From G963667675 sp965249215 (GTDB lineage: Bacteria > Chloroflexota > Dehalococcoidia > Lucifugimonadales > UBA3495), in contig CBDFLN010000001.1 in the NCBI GenBank assembly GCA_965249215.1, positions 124,001 through 188,000 on the forward strand: a stretch of DNA of 64,000 nucleotides, in the 5' to 3' direction. The position numbers and the translations under genes are program-made. Of this stretch, positions 8,120 through 16,087 are shown one piece after another. Each line of letters starts with the position of its first letter. Position 1 is the first letter of the stretch. The notes beneath the pieces were generated by a model that was given only the letters and a program-made list of their open reading frames with translations, did not search any database and had not been told where the DNA came from.

Positions 8120-9160
8120 TTACTGGAGGATGAAGAAGCGGACACCGTCGGCCAAGCTCTGCCAGGCCCGAACATCTACGCGCTGAGCCTCAAACTGGCG
8201 CCAGAGGTCCGGCGCCCAGGACGTGGCCTCATCGAGGTGGGTCATGGCTTCTTCGATCTGCTTCTCTGCCTTGTCCGTCAACGCTTCCCACCTTTTCAAC
8301 TGCTCCTGGCTGGATGGGCCCTCGGTCTTGCTCCACTCAGCGATCACCCGGTAGAGGTTGGCGGCGGCTCGGAACTCGGCGGACCGGGCGGAAGTCACAC
8401 GCACGTTGGCCTTTGAGTGCCTTACAGTTGTGGAGAAGACCTCTTCCAAGCCCGGCGAGACCAGCTTACCGAGCGTCTCGTTTTTGGTGACGGTCTCCTC
8501 CAGGTCCTTCGTCGCCGTTTCGAAGACTCCAGCGGCGTCATCGAAGAATATGACGCTATTGTCGTAGTTCTGATTGTTCACCGCCTGGAAGCCTCGCTGG
8601 GCCAGCAGGACTGCGTCGCCCAGGGTGGGGTTCACCTGATCGTTGGTGAGCTCCAAGATCTCCGCCTGTAGCGCCACGGCAGTGTCTAGGTTTTGCCGGG
8701 TGGTCTGGAGTTCTCTCACCTGGCTCTCAAGACCTTGGGCTTCTTCTAGGGCTGCTAACTTGGCGGTGAGGTCCACTTGGGCAGAGTCGAGAGCAGCTTG
8801 GACCTCTTTCAACTGCTGTTGTAGATCGGCTAGGGTGGCCTCTGTTATTTGAAGCTCGCCCTCCAGCTGCGTGCGTTCAACTTTTCCTTCACCGATCTCG
8901 GCAAGGAACTGCTCCACCTGGGCCTTGCGCTTTGCGAGGTTGGCCTGCGTCGTCTCCAGCTCTCTGCCTCGCGCCTCTGCGGCTCCCTCCGCCGAGTTCA
9001 CCTTGGACTGATACACCAGATACCCAGTCCCGAAGCCGGCCCCGAACACCACGGCCACGGCTATCACCAGGGCTATAACCTTGGCGCGTGTCTCCCTTCT
9101 TTGTTGTGCATCGGAGGAGGAGACGGATTCTGGTTCGGGCTGTGGGCTTATAGTCGTCAT
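8120..9160 (-). CDS. Membrane-anchored coiled-coil protein, unknown function
   Basis: I do not recognise a named family. The 346-residue protein has a short cytoplasmic N-terminus, one membrane segment (about residues 28-50, with AVVFGAGFGTGYLVY) and a long coiled coil (about 55-170). The C-terminal half is helical and contains DAVLLAQRGFQAVNNQNYDNS. The membrane/start-of-coil region is shared with the protein at 21389-22141 (GAG-GTGY, then NAEG and LAxR-VExxL), so the two are paralogues flanking the transporter block. It probably faces the outside with the coil in the envelope. Partner unknown. Confidence 0.72.
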   Translation of the reverse strand: MTTISPQPEPESVSSSDAQQRRETRAKVIALVIAVAVVFGAGFGTGYLVYQSKVNSAEGAAEARGRELETTQANLAKRKAQVEQFLAEIGEGKVERTQLEGELQITEATLADLQQQLKEVQAALDSAQVDLTAKLAALEEAQGLESQVRELQTTRQNLDTAVALQAEILELTNDQVNPTLGDAVLLAQRGFQAVNNQNYDNSVIFFDDAAGVFETATKDLEETVTKNETLGKLVSPGLEEVFSTTVRHSKANVRVTSARSAEFRAAANLYRVIAEWSKTEGPSSQEQLKRWEALTDKAEKQIEEAMTHLDEATSWAPDLWRQFEAQRVDVRAWQSLADGVRFFILQ

Positions 9161-9337
9161 GTTCGCAAAGAGTCCACCTGCTTTATGCTACTTCTATTGT
9201 AGCATTCTTGGATTTATCCTGGTATGCCAGGGCCTTGACGCAGGCCTTCGATATTGATTCGCGTCTTGCACGGAGGGGGGCGATGACGCTATCTTGGCGA
9301 CAGGTTTCCCTGCGCGGCCTAGCGGATCAGGAGGCTT

Positions 9338-10348
9338 ATGGCAACACTGGTGGAACTGGAGAGCGTGAAGGTCCACTTCGCCGTCCGAAGGATGCTCTTT
9401 CGTTCCCAGACAGTCCGGGCGGTGGAGGACGTTTCCCTCTCACTTGATTCTGGGGAGACCCTCTCCGTGGTGGGGGAGTCCGGCAGCGGGAAGACCACGT
9501 TGGGTCGCGCCTCTCTGCGCCTTGTGCCTGTGGCCGGGGGACGGGTCTGCTTCGATGGCCGAGACATCACCCACGCTGCGGAATCGAGTCTCAGGTGGTT
9601 CCGCCGCCAGGCTCAAATTGTGTTCCAGGATCCGTACTCCAGCGTGGACCCGTTCATGAGCGTCTATCAGATCCTGGAGGAGCCGCTGATCATCCATCGT
9701 GTGGGAGATAAAAGTGACCTTGTTGAAAAAGCCCTCGAAGACGTTCGACTGACGCCGGCTGGGGAGTTCACACAGAAGTACCCTCACATGCTATCCGGTG
9801 GGCAGCGGCAGCGAGTGGGCATAGCCCGGGCCCTGATGCTGCGCCCCCAGTACATCGTCGCCGATGAGCCCGTATCGATGATCGACGCCTCCAGCAGGGC
9901 GGAGATCCTGGAGTTGATGCGGGACCTTCAGGAGCGGTTTGGCATCGCCTTTCTCTATATTACCCACGACATCGCCACCGTACGCTACTTCTCCCACCGT
10001 ATCGCTGTCATGTACCTGGGACGCATCGTTGAAGTGGGGTCGCCTGCGGACGTAGTGGAAGAGCCCCTGCATCCCTATACCCGGGCTCTGATTGCCGCGG
10101 TGCCGGAGCCAGACCCGACCAACCGGCTCCGGGAGCGGGAGGTGGTCCCGGGAGAGCCTCCAAGCCCCGCTAATGTCCCTCCGGGATGCCCCTTCCATCC
10201 CCGCTGTCCGCACTTCGTGCCGGGCCTCTGCGACGTGGTGGTTCCAGCCCTGGGGGAGGTTCGCCCCGGCCAGAGCGTGGCCTGTCACTTATACACCGAG
10301 GAGGGCAAAGCACGGGCGGAATCAGAGCAGGATGAGATAACTCTATGA
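9338..10348 (+). CDS. Peptide/nickel-type ABC transporter ATPase, OppF/DppF-like
   Basis: This ATPase powers a dipeptide/oligopeptide-class importer. Walker A is GESGSGKTT (about residues 47-55), Q-loop VFQDPYSS, signature LSGGQRQRVGIARAL (about 155) and Walker B YIVADEPVSMID (about 178). The C-terminus has the oligopeptide-transporter motif (CPFHPRCPHF, about 285-295). AGGAGG lies just before the ATG. Its partner OppD-like ATPase and both permeases are on the opposite strand at 11681-15125, so the transporter is split between two transcripts. apt follows 70 bp downstream. Confidence 0.88.
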   Translation: MATLVELESVKVHFAVRRMLFRSQTVRAVEDVSLSLDSGETLSVVGESGSGKTTLGRASLRLVPVAGGRVCFDGRDITHAAESSLRWFRRQAQIVFQDPYSSVDPFMSVYQILEEPLIIHRVGDKSDLVEKALEDVRLTPAGEFTQKYPHMLSGGQRQRVGIARALMLRPQYIVADEPVSMIDASSRAEILELMRDLQERFGIAFLYITHDIATVRYFSHRIAVMYLGRIVEVGSPADVVEEPLHPYTRALIAAVPEPDPTNRLREREVVPGEPPSPANVPPGCPFHPRCPHFVPGLCDVVVPALGEVRPGQSVACHLYTEEGKARAESEQDEITL

Positions 10349-10418
10349 CGGGTCAACCCTTATGCGATGTTACCCTGCTCGTATCGAAAGGTGGCGCAAC
10401 ACGGCATGCTGCGATGAG

Positions 10419-10940
10419 GTGACAGCGATACAGCTAGAACAGTACATCCGAGACATCCCGGACTTCCCGAAGAAGGGGATTATCTTCAAAGACATCACGC
10501 CCCTCCTGAAGGACAGTGAGGCCTTTGCCGCGGCCATCCAGGGTATGGCCGATCGATTTGCCGGGGAGCGGATCGATGCGGTGGCAGCGATTGAAGCCAG
10601 GGGATACACCCTGGGGGCTCCTCTGGCCTATAAGCTGGGGGTGGGCTTTGTCCCCATCCGCAAGGCGGGCAAGCTTCCTTGGGAGACCTACTGGACCGAG
10701 TACCTGCTGGAGTATGGCGCCAGCACCATCGAGATGCACCGGGACGGCCTGGAGCCGGGGCAGCGGGTCCTCATTGTGGACGACGTTCTGGCCACTGGCG
10801 GGACCTTGGAGGGAACCCTCCGACTGGTGGAGCAGTCCGGGGCACGGGTCGTTGGGCTGGTGGTGCTGCTGGAGCTGCGGACGCTCAATGGCCGGGATCG
10901 GCTCAAGGGCTATCGTCTAGAAGCGTTGATGGGGATGTAA
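10419..10940 (+). CDS. apt: Adenine phosphoribosyltransferase
   Basis: Apt converts adenine and PRPP to AMP (purine salvage). The start region matches the family closely (YIRDIPDFPKKGIIFKDITPLL), as do the internal AIEARGYTLGAPLAYKLG and the PRPP loop VLIVDDVLATGGTLEGT (about residues 118-134). The GTG at 10419 gives 173 residues, the normal length; the ATG at 10362 adds 19 unconserved residues. It probably shares a transcript with the OppF-like gene just upstream. Confidence 0.9.
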   Translation: MTAIQLEQYIRDIPDFPKKGIIFKDITPLLKDSEAFAAAIQGMADRFAGERIDAVAAIEARGYTLGAPLAYKLGVGFVPIRKAGKLPWETYWTEYLLEYGASTIEMHRDGLEPGQRVLIVDDVLATGGTLEGTLRLVEQSGARVVGLVVLLELRTLNGRDRLKGYRLEALMGM

Positions 10941-11014
10941 TAGGCATTGCTGCATTTCTGTGTGGATCGTTGATGACAGAAAGCCCATTAGGTTTGAGAG
11001 GCAGGAAGAGGATT

Positions 11015-11521
11015 CTAGCCCGTTACCAGGCGAAGGATCCAAAAAGCGATTCCCAGAGAGGCGGCTACGAGCCCCAACAAAGTTGCTGCGAGGCGAAGCC
11101 AGGGTGCGACCCTGGGCAGGCGCCCCCAGCGACTCCCCAGCCAGCCCACATCCAGACCCAGTGCGGCCAGGGAGAAGTTCAGGGTGGGGGAGCGTTCTTG
11201 TGTGATAGTGGCGTCGTCGGCTAGGTACTGAAGATGGATCCCTGTCCGGCCCAGCTGGATCCGGTCTCCGCTATTCAGCGTCACCGCCTCATCTTCTACC
11301 GCCTTGGAGTTAACCCAGGTCCCGTTTCGGCTTCCCAGGTCCCGGATGCTGTAGTCATGGTTTTCTGTTCCCGGTGAGAGGATAGCTTGGCGGCGGGAGA
11401 CGGCCGGGTCATCCAGATAGATAGTGCAGTCCGGCAGGCGGCCGATGAGGCTCTCCTCCTCTGAGGAGAGGGTCACTCTCTCCTCCTGCTGGCCCGGGCG
11501 CTTGATCACGAGAATCGCCAT
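11015..11521 (-). CDS. FHA-domain protein with C-terminal membrane anchor
   Basis: A forkhead-associated domain occupies residues 1-100: GRLPDCTIYL, VSRRQA and RDLGSRNGTWVN are the phosphothreonine-binding loops and are all intact. The last 35 residues form a membrane segment (LRLAATLLGLVAASLGIAFW) with a short tail, so it is probably tail-anchored with the FHA domain in the cytoplasm. It would read phosphothreonine signals from a Ser/Thr kinase, but no kinase is in this window. AGGAAG precedes the ATG. Confidence 0.82.
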   Translation of the reverse strand: MAILVIKRPGQQEERVTLSSEEESLIGRLPDCTIYLDDPAVSRRQAILSPGTENHDYSIRDLGSRNGTWVNSKAVEDEAVTLNSGDRIQLGRTGIHLQYLADDATITQERSPTLNFSLAALGLDVGWLGSRWGRLPRVAPWLRLAATLLGLVAASLGIAFWILRLVTG

Positions 11522-11680
11522 CTTGCTCTTCCTGCAATGAGGCAGTCAGCTACGGTCCTTGAGTGCCTAGATTCAAGGGTAGCGGGTGCATGCAGGGATC
11601 GTCCATACGGCAAACGAGCGATGTTTTCCGTGAGTGGGCCATCCGTTCGAGGGATTCGGTCAACCAGATTAAATGTAAGG

Positions 11681-12634
11681 CTAGCCCTGCCGGAGCCAGC
11701 ACCTCGCCGTGTGGGCATTGCCCACGCCGAAGAGGGGTGGGTCTTGGCTGCATTGCTCGAAAGCATGGGGGCAGCGAGGCTGGAAGCGGCACCCCGGTGG
11801 CGGGTTCACCAGCTCCGGCGGGCTGCCGGGGATGAACTCAGGTCTGACGTCCGAGCGGAGGCGAGGCTGGCTGGCCAGGAGCTTCTCGGTGTATGGGTGC
11901 TGGGGCCTCTCCAGCACCTGCTCAATGCCTCCCAGCTCCACTATTTGGCCGCCATAGACCACCGCCAGCCGGTCGCACACATCACTGGCGAGGGCGATGT
12001 CGTGGGTGATGAAGATGAGGGAGAGCCCTAGCTGGCGCTTCAACCGCTTTAACAGGTTGGTGATCTGGGCCTGGATGCTGACGTCCAGGGCCGAGGTGGG
12101 CTCGTCCAATACCACCAGTCGCGGGTCCTGGACCAGGGCCATGGCGATGATGGCTCGCTGCTTCATGCCCCCGCTGAGTTCGTGAGGGTAGCACTGGAAC
12201 ACCTCCCGGGACAGGCCCACCATGTCAAGCAGCTCTTCGACCTTGCCGTAGGCCTCTTGTTTCGAGACGGCGCCATCTACCAGCATGGGCTCGGCGATCT
12301 GGTGGCCCACCCGCAACACCGGGTTCATGGCGTTCATGGCCCCCTGGAAGACCATGGAGAGCTTCCTCCACCGGAACTGCCGCCGGAACTCCTCGTTGCT
12401 GAGGCCCATCACATCGGTTCCCTCCACCAGGACGCTGCCCCCGTACTGGTTGATGTTGGCGGGCAGGACCCGCAGGAGGGCCAGGGCCAGACTGCTTTTG
12501 CCGCTGCCGGACTCACCCACAACTCCCAGGGCCTCACCCTCCTCGACGGAGAAAGAGGCGCCGTCGACTGCGTGGACCGGGCCACGGTCGGTGCTGTAGT
12601 AGAGTCTGAGGTCGCTCACCTCCAGGAGAGCCAT
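11681..12634 (-). CDS. Peptide-type ABC transporter ATPase, OppD/DppD-like
   Basis: This is the second ATPase of the peptide-class importer. Walker A is GESGSGKSS, signature LSGGMKQRAIIAMAL, Walker B LVVLDEPTSALD, then ITHDIALASDVCDR. The C-terminal CRFQPRCPHAFEQC motif is typical of DppD/OppD. I start it at 12634: its ATG overlaps the permease stop codon (TAATG), which is usual coupling; the open frame continues upstream inside the permease gene but is not conserved. It is last in an oppB-oppC-oppD order. Confidence 0.88.
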   Translation of the reverse strand: MALLEVSDLRLYYSTDRGPVHAVDGASFSVEEGEALGVVGESGSGKSSLALALLRVLPANINQYGGSVLVEGTDVMGLSNEEFRRQFRWRKLSMVFQGAMNAMNPVLRVGHQIAEPMLVDGAVSKQEAYGKVEELLDMVGLSREVFQCYPHELSGGMKQRAIIAMALVQDPRLVVLDEPTSALDVSIQAQITNLLKRLKRQLGLSLIFITHDIALASDVCDRLAVVYGGQIVELGGIEQVLERPQHPYTEKLLASQPRLRSDVRPEFIPGSPPELVNPPPGCRFQPRCPHAFEQCSQDPPLFGVGNAHTARCWLRQG

Positions 12635-14076
12635 TAGCGCATCCCTCGCAAGCGCGGGTTCACCACGGGCTCCAACCCCAGGGCCAGGAGGGCAAACGTC
12701 ACCGCGGTGAACACGATGAGGAGCCCCGGTGGAAGGACCCACCACCAGTAACCCACGTACACGGCTCCGGTGCGGAAGCCCTGCTCTAGGATCTGTCCCC
12801 AGGTGGGGATGGAGGGATCACCAAGGCCCAGGAAGCTGAGACCTGCCTCTGCCAGGATGGCCGCGGGGGTGAAGAAGATCATCTGGGCAAAGACGAAGGG
12901 CGCCGTCTGGGGGAAGATGTGGCGGAACATGATCCGCGCCCGGGAGGCGCCCAGGGCCCGGCTGGCCTCAACGAACTGCCCGGTCCGGAGCTGGAGCACC
13001 ATGGAGCGGATGAGAATCGTGAGTCCCGGCCAGCTAAAGACCACCAGCAGCAGGATGATGAGGAAGAGGTTTGACCCGAAGACGAAGACCATGAAGATGA
13101 GGATGGGCAGTAAGGGGATGTTGGCCACTACATCGGAGAGGCGCTGGATTACGGCGTCCACCCAGCCGCCCATATAGCCGCTGATGATGCCCAGGGTCGT
13201 CCCCATGGTGGTGGTCAAGGTGGATGCCAACAAGCCGATAAACAAAGCCACGGGAAAGCCGAAGAGGAGGCCCACCGCCAGGTCCCTGCCCAGGGTGTCG
13301 GTGCCCATGAACCCGAAGACAGACCCACCGACCACGACCTTTACGGAGTCCACCTCGTCCGCCGGGTTTGAGGCTACGACCCGCACGGTGAACTCATAGC
13401 GCCCTGTCAGGACATCGAATGGTTTCCCCCCTGGCGCTTCGGAGGGGATGCCGAAGGCGGCCTGGTCCGCCCGGTTCCGCAGGTCCTGGACAGAGAAGGA
13501 GGTCCCGTACTCTTGGTTGTGTAGCTGGGCCAGGTTCGCCACCACCGTTGCTTCGCTGCTCAGCAGCACTCGGAGCGGCGTCTCCTGGTACCGGGCGATG
13601 GGAGGCTCCTCCCCCGGCCTGGCACCCGAGGGGACGTGCTGGTACAGCACCACGGATGTGCCGTCTGGGCGGTCCAAACTCAGGGTTACCAGAGGCGGCC
13701 TCTCCTGGAACCTCACTGAAGAGAGGCTGAAGGAGAGGAAGGTGGGAAACTCAGCGTAATCGAAGTTCATAGGCAGCCGATAGAAGCTGACCTTCGAGCT
13801 GCCGGCCTGATGCACCTCGATTGGCGTCGCGGCCCGCAGGGAGGTGTGTGCCACCCGCTTCTCACGGGTGAAGAGGGTAGTCCACGCCGGAGGGGCCGCC
13901 TTGGGGTTGTCGGCCCACTCGGCTGGGTTGCTCCATCGCTGGGTGCCGAAGTCCAAAGGGTAGGTTGCCAGCACATAGAGGGAGATCCCAACCAGGACCG
14001 CGAGCAGGAAGATTCCTGCTTTGCCCGTCCCGCTGGCCAGCAACAGCTTTAGGGCGTCGCCAAGGCGGACGCTCAC
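12634..14076 (-). CDS. Peptide-type ABC permease, OppC/DppC-like, with large N-terminal insertion
   Basis: The C-terminal 270 residues are a standard DppC permease: MGTDTLGRDLAVGLLFG, then membrane segments and the EAA loop EASRALGASRARIMFRHIFP (about residues 370-390), which contacts the ATPase. DppC is usually about 300 residues; this one has 480. The extra part is a soluble segment of roughly 200 residues between the first membrane helix (about 18-38) and the core (about 255 onward), presumably external. It starts with GTG, overlaps the OppB gene by four bases and the OppD gene by one. Confidence 0.85.
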   Translation of the reverse strand: MSVRLGDALKLLLASGTGKAGIFLLAVLVGISLYVLATYPLDFGTQRWSNPAEWADNPKAAPPAWTTLFTREKRVAHTSLRAATPIEVHQAGSSKVSFYRLPMNFDYAEFPTFLSFSLSSVRFQERPPLVTLSLDRPDGTSVVLYQHVPSGARPGEEPPIARYQETPLRVLLSSEATVVANLAQLHNQEYGTSFSVQDLRNRADQAAFGIPSEAPGGKPFDVLTGRYEFTVRVVASNPADEVDSVKVVVGGSVFGFMGTDTLGRDLAVGLLFGFPVALFIGLLASTLTTTMGTTLGIISGYMGGWVDAVIQRLSDVVANIPLLPILIFMVFVFGSNLFLIILLLVVFSWPGLTILIRSMVLQLRTGQFVEASRALGASRARIMFRHIFPQTAPFVFAQMIFFTPAAILAEAGLSFLGLGDPSIPTWGQILEQGFRTGAVYVGYWWWVLPPGLLIVFTAVTFALLALGLEPVVNPRLRGMR

Positions 14077-15125
14077 GTGTACCTCACCCGAGGGTCCAGC
14101 AGGAGGTAGAGCACTTCAAGGATGAAACGGCCCGCCACGTAGAGCAGGGTGAACACGAAGGTCAGGGCCACGATGACGGACTCGTCGGGGGTGCCCGCCA
14201 CCGCCTCGAAATAGAGGCGCCCCATGCCCTGCCAGTTGAACACCGTCTCCACCAGGATGGAGCCTCCCAAGGAGCCTATGAGGCTGAAGATGAGGCCAGT
14301 GACGATGGGAGGGGCCGCCACCCGCAGAATGTGACGGCGCATGACCGTCCCTTCGGGGATGCCCTTGGTCCGGGCAACAGTCACGTGGTCCTCCTGGGCC
14401 ACGTTCAGGGTCATGGTCCGCACCGAGTAGAGATAGGGGCCTACGCTCACCAGCACCAGGGTGATGATAGGCAGCGTAGCATGCTGGAGGAGGTCGAAGA
14501 AGCGGCTGAAGCCCCCATCCGGCGGTGGGGTGCTGTACATCCCACCCGAAGGGAAAACTTGGAACTGGAAGGCGAGGAGCAGGATCAGCAGAATGCCGGT
14601 CCACCAGGCGGGCAGGGCGAAGGAGATGGCCGAGGTGAAGGAGATGACCCGGTCCGTCTTGCTGCCGACGCGGGTGGCCAGCTTTACCCCCACCGACAGG
14701 CCGATAACCGCGGTGATGACCAGGGCGGAGGTGAGGAGCAGCATGGTGTTGGGCAGGCGTTCCAGGACGATGTCGGAGACCCGCCTGCTGCCATCGAAGC
14801 TCCGCAGCGTGCGCGCCTCCCCCAGGTCCAGGGTCAGCACTCTGAGAACTGTGTCCGGCAGGCGGGTATACCAGGGGTCGTCTAAACCGTAGAACTGGAC
14901 CAGCTCTTGACGTTGGGCCTCCAGAGTACGCTCCAGCTCCTCTGTATCCCGGATGGTCTGGGACAGGCTCGTACGCAGCCCCCGGACCTCCTCGCTGACC
15001 ACAGCCTCTAGGATACGGTCGGAGAAGCCCGTCGCCCCCAGGGTTACCACCAGGAGCAGCAGGACCACTAGCAGGACGCCCAGGAGCGTTGCGGCACGTA
15101 TTGCCAGGGCTCGCGCCAGGGGCAA
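14073..15125 (-). CDS. Peptide-type ABC permease, OppB/DppB-like
   Basis: First gene of the oppBCD run. After one membrane helix (about residues 12-32) comes a coiled segment (about 45-75, with RTSLSQTIRDTEELERTLEA) not usual in DppB, then the core permease with LPNTMLLLTSALV, SFALPAWWTGILL, the EAA-like VARTKGIPEGTVMRRHILR and a C-terminal DPRVRYT. It begins with TTG preceded by GAGGTG. The ATGA overlap (14073-14076) couples it to the OppC-like gene. Substrate is likely peptide- or glycoside-like. Confidence 0.86.
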   Translation of the reverse strand: MPLARALAIRAATLLGVLLVVLLLLVVTLGATGFSDRILEAVVSEEVRGLRTSLSQTIRDTEELERTLEAQRQELVQFYGLDDPWYTRLPDTVLRVLTLDLGEARTLRSFDGSRRVSDIVLERLPNTMLLLTSALVITAVIGLSVGVKLATRVGSKTDRVISFTSAISFALPAWWTGILLILLLAFQFQVFPSGGMYSTPPPDGGFSRFFDLLQHATLPIITLVLVSVGPYLYSVRTMTLNVAQEDHVTVARTKGIPEGTVMRRHILRVAAPPIVTGLIFSLIGSLGGSILVETVFNWQGMGRLYFEAVAGTPDESVIVALTFVFTLLYVAGRFILEVLYLLLDPRVRYT

Positions 15126-15209
15126 GGCTACACCTCGTCGTTCGAATGTACGCCGCTATTGCGATTGTACTGTGTTCTGGCCCTTATGGAGAGGTGTTAG
15201 AATCGGGGT

Positions 15210-16001
15210 GTGTTAAAAACGACTGGAAAACTCTTGTTCGTTCTCCTCAGGGCGGGACTTGGGTGGCTTCTTATCCAGACCCTCAGTGCCGCCGGTCTGA
15301 CCGCCACGATCCTTGCCTCCGTTGTATCGGCGACTACTCTGGCTTCCTCTCAAGGCCTTCGCTCGTTACCCCCATGGCTGATCGCCTCGTTTGTTGCAGG
15401 GGTCTTCGTTCTGTGTCTCGTGGGGATCTGGGTTCTCTGGTCCTTTTGGGCTAAGTGGAGCAGGAGGCGAGCTAACGAAAGGCGAGAGCCTGTCCAAGAG
15501 GTCGAAGCTGGAAACACCGTAACAATCTTTGAAGACAGGAGAGCTGTGCCCAACCTGGTGACTATCTTGGGAAGCCACCAAACTGTTTGGGCATTGTGGT
15601 ATACAGGTGCCATTGACGAGGACGTCCGTTCTTGGATGACCCGACGTATTGAGCGTCTGATCCTGCTTCACCCAGAGTCTGAATACTTGCCGCAGTTCGC
15701 CCATTTCTTCCTCCGGGAGGTCCCGGATCTCAAGGCCCTCATCCTTGACGCGACACGGCGTGCCCAAAAAACAGGAGCAAAGGTGAAGTGGTTCGATGGC
15801 CCCGTCCCGGTGAGCATGACCATCGCAAGCCCCAGGTCAGATAATGGCTTGATCATGCTTGAGATCCCGCTGCTCTTCGCACCCGAGGGGGAACGGCCCA
15901 CCTTTCTTATCGAGAGAGGTAAAAGCTCGGCTCTCTTTCTCAGGCTTGTCAACCAATACGATCGCATCTGGTTTCAGAGCGTGGAACCCACCGTGGAGTA
16001 G
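15210..16001 (+). CDS. Two-helix membrane protein with cytoplasmic C-terminal domain, unknown
   Basis: Not recognised with confidence. The N-terminus has two hydrophobic segments (about residues 8-45 and 55-80) followed by a basic stretch (KWSRRRANERRE). The C-terminal 160 residues are soluble. Their pattern of LILLHPESEYL, an alanine-rich helix with ATRRAQKTGAKVKWF, then SMTIASP and FLIERG recalls phospholipase-D-like folds lacking the HKD motif, but that is only an impression. It starts with GTG at 15210. TAGAAT at 15197-15202 sits only eight bases before it, so the message may be leaderless. It divides the oppBCD genes from the binding-protein gene and runs opposite to both. Confidence 0.6.
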   Translation: MLKTTGKLLFVLLRAGLGWLLIQTLSAAGLTATILASVVSATTLASSQGLRSLPPWLIASFVAGVFVLCLVGIWVLWSFWAKWSRRRANERREPVQEVEAGNTVTIFEDRRAVPNLVTILGSHQTVWALWYTGAIDEDVRSWMTRRIERLILLHPESEYLPQFAHFFLREVPDLKALILDATRRAQKTGAKVKWFDGPVPVSMTIASPRSDNGLIMLEIPLLFAPEGERPTFLIERGKSSALFLRLVNQYDRIWFQSVEPTVE

Positions 16002-16087
16002 CAGGGTCGAACGCATACGGGGAAAGGCGAAGCCGCAAGAGTCTGCCCCTTCAATTCCGTAGAAGGGATGGTGAAGTCGCCTCCATC

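Noticed and set aside
13965..14885. 306-codon plus-strand frame opposite the permease genes
   Set aside because: Its His/Gln-rich composition is typical of antisense GC-rich DNA; both permeases are well supported.
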